Under the pieces are notes generated by a model that worked only from the letters and a program-made list of their open reading frames with translations, was not told the origin of the DNA and did no database searches. The translations under genes were made by a program, and so were the position numbers. From Cystobasidiopsis lactophilus (lineage: Eukaryota; Basidiomycota; Agaricostilbomycetes; Agaricostilbales; Chionosphaeraceae): 64,000 bases of DNA. Each line of letters opens with the position of its first letter. The stretch's first letter is position 1. The DNA is taken from contig BCIO01000003.1 in the NCBI GenBank assembly GCA_001599975.1, positions 310,001 to 374,000 on the forward strand, given 5' to 3'. Below, piece after piece: positions 22,590-33,778 of the stretch.

Positions 22590-23793
22590 TCATAGAGTGC
22601 CACAAGTTTGGCCTTCGTACTCTTGGATGGCCTTTTCGGTTTGCTCCGTCGTGAGCTTCCGCTGCTCTTCTTCGACCGCTCTTAAGTGCCGCTCCGTCTC
22701 GCCGTCGCTCGCCGCGCCCTCCGGCTCGGAGTCCTCGTCCAGCTCTTCGTCCTCGTTCGGCTCTGTTTCTAGCAAGTGTGACACTTGCGTCGCTGGGGAG
22801 GTGGACAGGGAAGCGGTCGAGTTGTTGGCCGAGTTGGAGACCCCAAGCTCGCCGTTGTAACGGGACTGGTAGAGGTTGTTGCGCTGAATGTACTTGACGA
22901 CCACGCTCGGAATTAAATACGTGATTGACTGTGAAGAAAGGAATCAGTACTATTCAGAATGCGAACCTCCGAAAAGAGGTGGGGCGTCGGACTCACCATT
23001 CCTTTTTTGATGAAGAGCCGGACTTTGGTGGACGACACGTCGTTCCGGACCAGTTGGGAGACCATGAAAATGTTGTCCCGGTAGAGGGCCAGCGGGGAGC
23101 GGGAGTGGACCGAGGAGGAGGAGAAAATTGATTGGTCGATCTCGGACTCGGCGCGCTCGACGATAAAGCACCCAAAGTCGCCCAGAATGTGATGGAGCTG
23201 TAAAAACAGCGCGTTGGGAGATCAGAACTGCTCGGCGTTCGAAAAAGTGGGAAACCGCCGCGACGCACATCCTTCTCCGCCCAAAGGCCTGGCTCCGACA
23301 TGGTCTGGATCAAGTCCGATCCGGCGAGCAGCATGATCCTTGCCCTCCGTTTGCCCATACTACGCCCTGACGCCGGGTCAACGACCTCGACACCGCCCCG
23401 CTTAACGTTGATCTCCTCCTCAAAGTGGTCGAGCACGTCGGCCGTCTTAGAATAGTGCTCCTGCACGAGCGGCTCCCACGCATCGACCATGAGCCAGCTG
23501 GAGGACTTTGCGCAAGCCAGGCGGCACATGTTGTAGCGGTGGATGGCGGGCGCCAGGCCGGGCTTCTTGTACTCGTCCGACACCGGCGAGAGGTAGCCGG
23601 CGACGACCTGGAAGTTGGTGTGCATGTGCGCGTGGTCCCTGGCCATCTCGAACATGCGCAGGTGCAGGTTCGTCACTGGCGAGTACGAGCCGCAGGCGAT
23701 GAGCACGAGCGGTTCAGCTCCGGGCTTGGTCAGCGCTTGAAGGCGGTCGGTCGGGAAGGCGTACGGCCCATTGGCTGCCACTGCTGCTGCCAT
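22590..23793 (-). CDS. NMA1: Nicotinamide/nicotinate mononucleotide adenylyltransferase
   Basis: Joins NMN or NaMN with ATP to make NAD or deamido-NAD. ATG at 23793. The nucleotidyltransferase signature is IACGSYSPVTNLHLRMFEMA (about 23650-23710), with the HxGH-type loop present as NLHLRM. LSPVSDEYKKPGLAPAIHR, WLMVDAWEP and LLAGSDLIQTMSEPGLW follow (about 23270-23560). After an intron come GDFGCFIVER and the ATP-binding SSTKVR (about 23015-23035). Beyond the normal end (YIQRNNLYQ) there is an extra tail of roughly 90 residues, first Ser/Thr/Asn-rich, then strongly acidic (EDEELDEDSEPEG), ending QTCGTL. Two or three introns. Function certain; the tail's role unknown. Confidence 0.93.
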
Positions 23794-24293
23794 GGCTGCC
23801 GTTCAAAGTGGTCGAAAGCGGGAAGCTGGCGACAGGCGGGCGCGAAGCGAGAGAGGGCCAAGCCGCAGAGCTGTCAGCTTTCGGGCCAAAGATTTTATAT
23901 GCAGCCCGTCGCTTGGGGACCGCTACCGACTGGTGAACGGTCAACGCCGCTGTTCGACTGGAGCGAGCTTGAGGCAGAGCAGGGCCAAACGAGCCAGGCA
24001 GAGGGTGGACAGTGGTCGCCTGGTGCCACGGAAGGCGCAATCTCGCTCGGCAGGGGGGATTTTGTTGGTGCGGAGGCGTCGACTTGTGGGGATGCAGATC
24101 TTTCAGGATCAAGCTTATTCCAGTCGTTAGCTCGTCCTCCTAAACGATAGTAGTGCTACAAGTAGTTCGATGTACTCTGTCCATTTTGTCACAATCTCGC
24201 GCGCCAACTTTTGTCTCAGCCCTTTCAGCTCATCGGGAACAGAAACGACGGCGACAAGGGAGTGGTGATGATCTGCTTAATTCGTGTCCATTT
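23794..24293. other. Intergenic, upstream of NMN adenylyltransferase
   Basis: About 0.5 kb between two minus-strand genes: the promoter of the adenylyltransferase and the 3' flank of the RFX gene. The left end of this span may include a last RFX exon if the stop is at 24225. No other gene is seen. Confidence 0.5.
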
Positions 24294-27200
24294 TCAGGAA
24301 CATGGAGAGAGAGTGACGTAGAAGGGGGAAAAGGCACGCACAGAGCTGGGCCAGTCGGCGTCCGTCTTGACCGTGAGCGAATCTCGAAGGAGGAGCTGGC
24401 CAGCTTGGGGGTCGGAGGACAAGTGGCCAGGCCACTCGGAGGCCAGAGGGGTGATCATGGCCGAAGCCTTGCTGGAGAAGGTCAGGTCGCCGCTGAAGGA
24501 CGCGTACTGCGGCGTGGTGGCGGACGAGGGGTGGAGGTCGCCAAAGATGGCCGACGCGTGCGGCGAGAACTCCATGTCGTCGGCCGCGTCCGGGTGCAAG
24601 AGCGAGCTGGCCTGGTCCTTGAGCGCTTCCAAACGCGACTCGGACAGCGATTTGGGCTTGTGTCCGAGGCCGTTGGGGCGGGAGGAGGAGTAAGGGTTGG
24701 CAAAAGTTTGGTCGAACTGGCCCTCGTCCAGCAAGGGCGACAGCGATAGGTAAGACGATTGTTGTTGCTGGTGATGTGGCTGGAGGAGATTTTGGGGGTG
24801 GTGGCCGACGGGAGAAGGCGAGTTGGACGCCTGGACGGCTTCGACCGAGGCGGCGACGGCGGCAGGCGCCAAGGACACGTCGCGCAAGACGATCATCGAC
24901 AGCCAGTCCTCGCAGAACAAGGCGACGAGCTGGAACGAGCCAAAGGACTTGTCGCTCCGCATGGTCAAGTCTGTGAGAAGCACCTTGCCAGTCAGGTCCA
25001 GGCAGGAGCGCCTAATGTAGCGAGTCCTCTCACCTCGCATGATCTGGGAAATGACAAAGGTGGTTCGGACCAGCAGCTGACGAGGGGAGAGTATGGCCTC
25101 TCCAGTGGCGTCCACGGCCAAGAAGTTGGCCGCCATGCCGTCCAACCAAGTGCCCAGATTTTTCATCGTCATCTGTTCGGCAAACACACGATCAAGCAGG
25201 TGATCTGCTTAATTGAGAAAGTGTCACGAACAGCTTCAGGGTTGTTCAACAGCTTCTTGAACTCGGTGAAGCAGTGGCTCAGTTGCTCGTGGTGGCAATT
25301 GGTCGCTAAACCCACAAATGAGCTTGCAGTCCATCACGACAGTAGAAGCGAGAGCTCACTTAAAGCACAGTGGTTTCGGATGTTTTCAAAATCACTGTGA
25401 GGAAGCGCAAATGAGTGAAGTCAGACACGGCGGACTTGGGTGCAGGCGCCGCTCACATCTGAGCCCAAGACTCGGCCATTTCTTTCAAGGTCTCCTCCTT
25501 GCTGATGATCGCCTGCAAAGCTTGGGAGATCTGGCAGATGCCAAGGTAGCGCATGGCGAGGTGTCCAAAGCGCGCGATGAGCTCGACTTTGGGGGAGGTG
25601 AAACTGGGGGACTGCTGGGCGGCGGCGCGGAGCAGGATGGCCTCGAGGTTGTCGGCCAGGAGGCGGAGCTCGCTGAAGTGGTGCATGTTGATCGGCTCAA
25701 ACGCTTTGGGGAGCAAGGCGGACAGGCAGGCGTCGAACACGGCTGCGTCGGCGCGGAGCATGCTTGCGCCCATCAAGGGATGCTCGAAGATGTGGCGGTG
25801 CTCGGTGGTCCAGGATGGGTTGGCATAGAACTTGGTGTAGAGCGGTCCGACCTGTGGGAAACGAAAACAGCTCAGCTTCAGTGGGAGGCTGAAGAGGGTC
25901 AAAGCGCTCTCTCACCTGATCGAACTGCGACTCTCGAAACGCCTTCAAAACGTCCAAGCTCAGCGTGGTGTACTCGGTCCAGATGTACAACCAGGGCTCC
26001 TGGGCGAACTCGGCGTGATGGGCGACCAGCTCGTGCTTGGAGGGGAAGTTGGGGGGCAGGGGTCGCTCGACGACTTGTTGCGCGACGGGCGGGATCTCGG
26101 GCGGGCAGCTGTTGCTTTCGTTGGACCAGACCTGATCAACGGCGCCATCGGCAGAGTCGATCGAGTTGTGGGCAGAGTGGCCAGAGTCGTTGGCATTCTC
26201 GGCGACGAGCATCTGGCTCAGGATGGTCGCTTCGGCCACGTTGGACGGGCGCATGCCGCAGTCTGCCGTTCTCCCCTTTAGCTTCAACTCATTGCTTTAG
26301 GCCTTGGCTTACAGTGGTACTTGCTCTCTGTTGTCAACCTTGAGCACGGCAAGCGAAAAAGTGAGAAAAACCGAAACTCACTGCCGCGAATGCCCAAGCG
26401 GCGAGTTTTGATCTGAGGGAAAGCGGTGCGGATGGCCTCTGCGAAGGCGCAGCGCATTTATCAGAAAGGGAAACTGATGAAAGGTAGGGCTCCCCTCACT
26501 GCCAAAGGACGCGGGGTTGGACGCTCGAAAGCCAAAGCGCTCGCACAGCTGGGTGTAGCTACCGTACAAAGCCGAGCGGGAGACGTTGCCATCTGGCCAA
26601 GCCACGTATCTCAACGTGAGCCTGTTCGAACCACTTTGAACCGATATCTTTGGAGACAAGATGAAGGAATAGGGAACGAACCATTTGTGAGTGAACGCCC
26701 CTCTCGCTTTGTCCGAGGCCAAAGTGGTCCGGGCCGACTTGACCTCGTTGGCAAAGTTGGCGAGGATCTGCTCGTGCTCGTCCGCCGAGGCAGGCGGCGG
26801 CGACTGGTCCTCGAACAAGCCCAAGGTGGAGACGCCCAGGGCCAAGCTGGCGTCCGAGCCCCTGCGAGACCCCACATCAAAGTCGGGGTCCAGAGGCCAG
26901 CTGTCGGGCACGGGCAGGTCGTCGGCGGAGGACCAGTTTTGGTCGTCGCTGAGCAAGCTGTCGGCCGAGGCGTTGGAGTGCGCATAAGGATTGACAGCGG
27001 AGGCCGCCCTGGACCTGCACCTTCGATCCGCCCCGCCGCCGCCAGCATAAGAGCCGAGGTCAGGCGAGGTGTGCGAGGTGCTGGCCAAAGACGGCCTTCT
27101 CGAGGAGGAGGTCTGAGCTTGAGAGCGGGTGCCATACGGGCCGAGGGCCATGCCGAGCGAGTCCTCGCTCAAGTGGGACGAGGAGGAGGAAGTCGTCGAG

Positions 27201-27349
27201 ACGGTGGACACTGTGGAAGTGTGCCTTCGGCTTTTTACACACACACGCAATTTAGATGCAACAATTTCAGGACCGCATGAAGAAAGGAGGCTCGGCGCGC
27301 ACTGGTTGTTCGACCGCTGCTGCTGGAGGTCCATCGCGCGCACGCTCAT
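24294..27349 (-). CDS. RFX-family transcription factor
   Basis: Winged-helix regulator of the RFX/Crt1 family. ATG at 27349 (MSVRAMDLQQQ; 27334 possible). A long Ser/Asp-rich N-terminus (about 26750-27200) precedes the RFX DNA-binding domain. Spliced, this reads FTHKW-LTLRYVAWPDGNVSRS, ALYGSYTQLCERFGF and NPASFG (about 26530-26700), then AIRTAFPQIKTRRLGIRG (about 26390-26440), the RFX recognition wing. The conserved RFX C-terminal regions follow (about 25450-26280; FEPINMHHFSELRLLADNLE, ARFGHLAMRYLGICQ). A Gln/His/Ser-rich tail ends the protein. The intron inside the DNA-binding domain uses a GTTCGT donor. The last exon is uncertain: read-through stops at 24294, while a small intron would move the stop to 24225. 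Fungal RFX proteins act in DNA-damage and cell-cycle control; that role here is by homology. Confidence 0.87.
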
Positions 27350-27830
27350 CGAGCAAGTCCAAGAGAGCGAGAGTTGCGTGAGAGCAAGCAAGGTCGGGAT
27401 CAGCCGACAAGATTAAAGGATCCGGGTCGTCAAGCAAAAGCGATTGCGTTTCGTGTGTGCGCGAGCGTGCGAGATACAAGCGGCCTGCGCTGGTTTCTCG
27501 TTGGTGGGTATAGAAGAACAGAAAGAGGGTAGACAGGAGATGAGGGGAATAAATGGCCGTGGACGTCGAGCGGCAAAGCGCAATCAGGGAAGGGCAGCTC
27601 TGACGCCGCATCGATTTTCAACGCGGAGTGGCAAATCGATCCGCGTTTCATGTTTTTGGCCCCCAAAGGAGTCACGCGCTTTCAAGGTGTGTGTGAGAGG
27701 CTAACGGGTTTTTTGCATCATCTTGGGAGCCCTAAAAGAATCGTCAAACGAGAAAGCTATCTATGGCGGCGGCCCTGCCCTTGGTGAGTCGAAACGAAAA
27801 GGCCCGGGTGGGTGTGTTTGGTGTATCAAC
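27350..27830. other. Intergenic, upstream of RFX gene
   Basis: Promoter and 5' leader of the RFX gene (minus strand) plus the 3' flank of eEF1B-gamma. On the minus strand it is pyrimidine-rich next to the RFX start. No gene is seen. Confidence 0.5.
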
Positions 27831-29786
27831 CTATTTGAAGGTTTTCTGTCCGTCCCAAAAAAGCGCCGGCACGTCAGTTCCCACGAGCTTCAAAGTTTAG
27901 TGAGAGAAGGGGGAGAACATACGCCATCGGCCCACGCCTTGCCCTCGAACTCGCCCTCCCACTTCCACACGTCCTCGAGCAGCTTGCGGTGCTCCGGGTT
28001 GGTGTACTCCAGAGGCGTGAAGGAGTACGACTCGGAGTCGGGGGCGACCTCGAACGCGTGCTGGCCGTCTGCAAGTTCGCCCCAAAACTTCAGTCATTGA
28101 ATTTGACTGTGATAGAGGGAGCCACTTACTGGGGCCACGGACCATGTAAACACCTTGGATGCTGTAAGGGCCACAAAATCTCGTCAGACCCATCTCTCGA
28201 GAGATCTAAAGGGTGCAAGGGGACGCTCACGCGCTGTCGTTGGTCTTGCCATACACGCCCATGTTGCCAAAGAGGAACTTGCGCGAGGCCTCGAGGCGGG
28301 TGTGGAAGCCGGTGATCAGGTTGGAGGACATGAACACCTGCGTCAGCTCCGAGGGGTATTTGTCTGTTGATCTCTGTCACACCATATCCTGAAAGAAGGA
28401 TGAGGGAGGAGAAGACGAACAGACGGCGTGCCACAAGCTGTAGTCTTGCGGGTCGTAGTTGGCCTCGAACCACTTCAAAGCGTCAGGGGTGTCGAGCTGT
28501 GCGCGAAACTCTCGAAATGAGACCCAAATTCAAAGATCTATAGGTAAGAAAGGCTCCTCACGTTGGAGTACTGGCGCTTCCACTCGTCAACTGTTCGCGA
28601 ACCCCATCAAGTGATGAGAAAAGTCTCATAGTAAAGGGGGAGGTCAAGAACGAACGAGGGAAGGACTTGGCCTGGCCCAGAGCCTCGATGGGGTGCTTGG
28701 CCTTGGGCTCCTTGGGGGTGTCGTCCTCCTCCTCGTCGTCGTCCTTCTTCTTGGGCGCCTTCTCCTTGGGGGCCTTGGGGGCCGCCGCGGCCGCTGGGGC
28801 TTTCTCCGCCTTGGGCTTGTCGGCCTTGGCGGGCGGGGTGTAGACGATGGGGGTGTCGATGAACGTGGGCTCGGCGCCGCCGAAAGCGACCTTGGCGTAG
28901 AAAGGCTGGCGGGCGACGGTGTTGTAGTGGCGGAACAGGTTGGGGTAGGCGTCGCGGATGGCCTTGCCAAACACAAACTCGGAGCCGCGGCCGACGAACG
29001 AGGTGACGGCGATGTCGGCCAGGGTGATGCGCTCGCCGACGAGGAAGGTGTGGTCCAAGAGGTAGTCGTTGAGGATCTTGAGCAGCGCCTTGGTGGAGGT
29101 CTCGGCGTCCTCGACGTTCTTCTTGTTGTAAGGGATCGCGCCCTTCAGGGGTTGCCACCAGGCGTTCATCGAGGTGGCGAAGAACGTGTTGGCCCCTGTG
29201 CCGCTGCCTATGTCACAACATGCACTGAAAGGCATAGAGAGAGTAAGGGCATCGCACAGGAAACCCATTGGAGGACGTTGGCCTCTTCTTGGGCGTTGCT
29301 GCCCTTCAAGCTGGTCGCGCCCAGTCCGATGCTGTGGCGGCTCACGTCAACCATTATACATGCTTGTATAGTGTTACACAAGGCCACCTACGCATTCTTG
29401 GCAGTCTGCAAGATGGAGCCAGCTTTTGACGCTTCGTGGTTGATCGACGCCACTGTGCGCCTAGTCTCAACCCGTATCCCCAGCCTGGATGATGGTGAGG
29501 AGCAACGCACAGTACCAAGCGACCGCAGTCATCTCGAACACCTTGACCTCGCCGTCCTTCAAAGCGGGCACCTTCTTCATTGGGAAGTCGGCCAAAAACT
29601 CGGCCCCCTTCACCTCGGCGGACGTCTCGACCAGCTCGACCTCGACGTTCTCGTGCGCCGCAGTGGCGAGCGTGATGCGCGTGCGCGGGTTGGCGGCGTC
29701 TGTCAATTGACAGCCTGTCAGATTCATGCGGGCAGCAGAATGCGAGAAGCGAAGGGTTGCGTACAGCCGTACTGTGTGGCCACCAT
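27831..29786 (-). CDS. Translation elongation factor 1B gamma
   Basis: Subunit of the eEF1B complex that recharges eEF1A with GTP. Splicing a first intron joins MVATQYGY (ATG at 29786) to AANPRTRITLATAAHENVEV, the GST-like N-terminal fold. FPMKKVPALKDGEVKVFEMTA and NDYLLDHTFLVGERITLAD, then ASLWHA-type residues, complete the GST C-domain. A Lys/Ala/Glu linker (about 28690-28830; KAPKKKDDDEEEDD) leads to KHPIEALG, the start of the conserved EF1G domain. NYDPQDYSLWHA, RLEASRKFLFGNMGVYGKT, IQGVYMVRGP and DVWKWEGEFEGKAWADG follow. A last intron gives the end KTFK, stop at 27831, matching the family ADGKxFK terminus. Strong call. Confidence 0.94.
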
Positions 29787-30030
29787 TCAGCAAATCCTGG
29801 GCTGGGATATTGTATGAAGAGCAAGACCCACAATTTTAATAGCCATTTTGTATAGAACGCTGAGGCTTGGGGAGAGAACAAGGGTGAGCTGGAGCCTTCG
29901 CGAAATTTTTGCAGCAGAGCGTGCGCCAGAACGTGACTCATGGTGGGTGGCGAAAACTTGCAAACTCTCTGGGGGCTTTCGAATCCCAACTAGAATACAT
30001 ATTAGAAAGTGGTTTTAGCGAGAGGCGTTG

Positions 30031-33007
30031 TTAAAGATAATCATCCAGCACGTCCAAGTTGGTCAGTGGCACCCCGGTCAACACCAGGCTCGTCGTCCTC
30101 GACCTGCCCTGGCCCCCTGCGCTCGACCCAGGCGTCAGTGGACCCGCTCCAGATCGAGGAGTAGGCGGGTAAATGGACGCTGAAGAGGGCGGGTAGGCGG
30201 ACAACGGAGAAGGCATGGGCGGGGGCAAGTTGGCCGCTCCGTGGATCGCTTTGGGCCGCAGCTTGGAAGGCAGGGACCTCGACCTCGACCGAGAGGCGCC
30301 GAGGAGGTGGGGTGGAAGCGTCTCGTCCTTTTGGTAGTCGCTCTTGATCAATGGCGATTGGCCCGGCGCTTTGGTTAAGGCCGCTTCGAGCTCGGCTTCG
30401 AGGTTGACGAACGCCTTCTTCCCCTCTTCCACTGCCGCCTGAGGCTGTTTCGGAGTGGACTTGGTGCGCTTTCGAGAACGAGTAGGAACAGGAGGGAAGC
30501 CGGCGGCCGAAGGCGAGTTCCGGGCCGTGGGGAGCGTTTCGACTTGGGACAGCTGGGTTCGGAGCGCTTCGACTTCGGAGAGGAGCTGCCTGTTCTGCGA
30601 CTTGAGCTCCTCCCGAGAGGCGTTGGCCGAGTCCAGCCGGGACTGGAGCTTGGTCATGCGCTCTTTGGCGCGGATGTAGCTGCCGTTCAGCTTGGAGAGG
30701 GACAAGGAAGCGGCGGCGTTGAAGTGGTTGGCCCGCATTGTGCTGACTTTTCCAATGTGCGCTGTTGGATATGGAACCCTGTTCAGACAAAGGCAACGTC
30801 TTAAAGGAGAGAGCAGCCACCAACCTGTCATAGAGCACACTTCGGCCGCCAGAGCGTCGACTTTCTGCATGGCCACCCAGAGCGACTCCACGGATCGGAT
30901 GGCCTCGTCCGATTGGGCGGTGGACAGGTGCACCATGTGCCGCTTGATGGCGATCGCCCTTTGCCGCATCTCGTGGCTGTACCTCTCTGTGGGAAGAACA
31001 ACAACCACTATTAGAGCTTGAAATCTCTAAAACAGGGTCGACCACCCACCTTGGAGCAGGTCCACCTGGTCCGTCCTCCGCCGGATCTCCTTGGCCATCT
31101 CCTGAAACCCATCCCGGACTAAAGCCACGTCCTCGGCGCCCAACTCGCGCATCGAGTCGATCACCAGCCCGTGCAGCTCTTGCGGGTCAAAGTGGTCTTT
31201 GACATGCTGCATGCCAATCGGCTCCCACGGAAAGGGCGGCACCGGGTTCCGCACCGGCCGCATCAGCTCCGCCAGCGAGTTGCGGCTCGAAGGCCGGGAC
31301 GAGTTGGCAGGCGAGAAAGAGCGCAGCTGCTCCACGGTCGACTCCTCAGAGCTGACGGAGGACTGGGAGTAGGACTTCTTGTGCGGGATAGCCCCGTGAG
31401 CGGGCTTGTTGGAAGGGTAGGAGCTGTAGCCCGAGTCGAAGGACTGGGCGGACTGCAGGCTGCCGGACCGGAAGCGAGAAGGGGCAGACTGCAGGTTGCC
31501 CAGGCTCATGCTCCGCCGCTGGGCCAGATACTCTTTGGCCAGGTTGGGCGCCGAGGTGGGCGAGGCAAAGTGGGAGAGCTGGCTTTCATCGGCAGTGTAC
31601 CGGCTGGAGACGAAAGACGATGTCGATGACGTTGGCCGCACGCTCTCGTCTCCAGAGCCCGCATTGCTGTGCGAGGGCAACGTTTCGACAATCACATGCT
31701 GCGACCGGTGCTTGAGCGCGTTCTGCGGCGGGCTGGAAGACTTGGGTGGGAACTCGTAAGCCGCCAAACAGTCGTCTGGATCTAAAGTTGATTGGTTGGT
31801 TTCGGCGCTCGCATCTTTGTTCGGAGCATGTGACGGCACGGGTGGCGCATCCTCCGCCGCAACGAAGAAGGGCATCGAGTCGATGTCCACCGCATCGTCG
31901 TGGCCTGGCCTCTGGGTATCGGTGGAAACGCGGTAGAGGGAAGAGGCAGCCGTGTCGAGGCCCACAGGAAGGGAGTCGACGGACATGACGCTGCCAGCAT
32001 CGCTGACCGCCGTCTCGACTAAGAGGGGGATGGCGGGCACACTGTGAGACCTATGAACGACTTGCGCAACTGAAAGACGGCTGGCTTGGGCGACATGAGC
32101 TTGCAAAGCGCTGTCAGGAGAGCTGGTGTTTGTGACAGTGCCCGAGTTGGGCGTGGGGCGAAGAGGGGTCGCTTTAGGCGTGGTAGGGGAAGAGACCTGC
32201 TCTTGAGGAACGGTAGAAGCAACTAGAGAAGGGTCGGAAGAGAACCGGCGGAGGCTAGAGGCGATTAGTGGAGCCGGAAGGTGCTTCTTGCTGCTCGAGC
32301 GCACAGGCTTTGTGGGCGTGACATCGGCCAAAACGGTAGGGTGTCGCCGAGGAGGTGGAATGGTTATAGGTGGTGGCATTTGCAAATGGCCGGATAACGA
32401 GCGAGAGTGAGAAAAAGAGCGAAGCTGGAGATCGGACCTCTGCGAGTCCTGTTTTCGCCTCCGGCCTGAGTCCTTCAATTCGACCATGAAAACGTTGGAG
32501 GCGCACCTGGGAGGGTCTGCGTTGTTGAACATTAGGACTGGTGGGCACGGGCAACGTTTGCAGCTGGCAAAACAGGAGGCTTGAGCGGTGTTTGTTGATG
32601 CACAGTCAAAATTTCAGGCTTACAGACTCCTGACTTTGGGGAAAGCTTGGTAGCGGCTTTTGCTGCATCTTCGGCGGCTGGGCTGGCTGTCGGGCTTGGG
32701 CGGGCTCCGAACGTTGGATGAAGACCACCTCGCCCTGCGAGCCAGCCAAATCTTCCCGCGAAGTCCCCCAAAGCGCGGAATTGCGACGCATGCGCTTGAG
32801 CGACGTGCCCATCAGGCTGCTCTTGCGTGGTGGTACAAAAGGTTCAACGGGCGGAGCAGGCAAAGATGACAGAGCCGGAGATTTGTTTTCCGAGAGGGTT
32901 GGACTTCTCAAAAACGTAAAGTCAAAGCGGGGGGAGACCGGCGACTCTGTCGACTCGCTGGAGCTGCAAGGTTTGGCAAAGCGACGACGAGAACGTTTGG
33001 CAGACAT
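30031..33007 (-). CDS. Large Ser/Pro-rich protein with C-terminal coiled coil, unrecognised
   Basis: I do not recognise a family. ATG at 33007 gives a basic start MSAKRSRRRFAKPC. SPVSPRFDFTFLRSPT and RRNSALWGT follow. A short second exon joins by splicing as PNVQQRRPSQ to DSQRSDLQLRSFSHSRS (about 32400-32560). A very long Ser/Pro/Thr-rich, likely disordered region has many SP/TP sites (about 31300-32400). After PFPWEPIGMQHVKDHFDP the protein becomes helical: GFQEMAKEIRRRTDQVDLLQ, RYSHEMRQRAIAIKRHM and a coiled coil SKLNGSYIRAKERMTKLQSR (about 30560-30740). It ends LTNLDVLDDYL, stop at 30031. The SP/TP density would suit a CDK or MAPK target at a cytoskeletal or cell-cycle structure; that is only a guess. 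Confidence 0.75.
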
Positions 33008-33778
33008 CAAGAGGTGGCCGAGCAAGAAAGGAGCGGAAGCGGCTTCGACAAGGGAAAGCACAAGGGGGCAAGAAGAAGAGCAGCCTGAACGCGCGCGCTG
33101 ATCTTGGCCAGGACCTCTAATTGAATTATTAGTTTCAGAATCCGGTGAGAAGTCGTGGACAAAGGCCAGAGGGCAAGGAGGCCGACGGCGGCGGATTCAT
33201 TTTGCTCCTTTCGCCAGCTCCCCTTGCGATCCAGCATGACATAGGACCAAGAGCACTAGTGTAAGCCAAGGCATGACTGATCTGCAAAAGTGAAGGACAT
33301 GTGGCCAAAGGCCAGGTGCATGAGCCAAATCGAGCGGGTCTCTCTGGCGTGCTCAAACTCGAAGCCTGTTTCCTAACGGTCTCCTGTTTCGAGGTGCCAC
33401 AGGCGCATCGTCGATGTGAGAGCACTCTCCGGATCCGTCCAGGCAGCTAGGTTGCGATTGTTGGGGCCCGAACCCGAGCAGTTTGGGTGGCGAGATCTGG
33501 CGAACGAGCCAGGCCGGAAACCTCATGGCGACCGTGGGCAGCAATAAGCGGTCTGCGCTAAACTCAGGAAATGCAATCTGGACAGGCATAAGATGGAAAT
33601 CGAAGGGCCGTTGGATTAGCACGGCTGGAGAACAACCCTAGATCAACTGCCGCCACTGCTTCCGCTCGGTCCAGGGTTGGAGCGTTGGAGTTCCCTAGGC
33701 TTCTGTTGCGGATTGCAGCTCCTCTGAGGAAAAAGCAAGTCGTATAGTGTACATGATTGAGTGAATGCAAGCCCAGCT
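33008..33778. other. Intergenic between coiled-coil protein and CID protein genes
   Basis: 0.77 kb with no supported gene. It holds the promoter of the coiled-coil protein gene and the 3' flank of the CID protein gene. If the last intron of the latter were retained, its frame would run on to 33564, but that extension looks like non-coding sequence. Confidence 0.5.

Noticed and set aside
25318-26343. Plus-strand 341-codon open frame antisense to the RFX gene
   Set aside because: Composition mirrors the RFX coding strand; no recognisable domain.
28693-29817. Plus-strand 374-codon Leu/Gly/Val-rich frame
   Set aside because: It is the complement of the Lys/Ala/Glu-rich eEF1B-gamma exon, which is a certain gene.
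33564-33778. C-terminal extension of the CID protein to 33564
   Set aside because: A canonical intron (GTAAGAG donor, TTGCAG acceptor) gives a short natural end at 33779; the extension looks non-coding.
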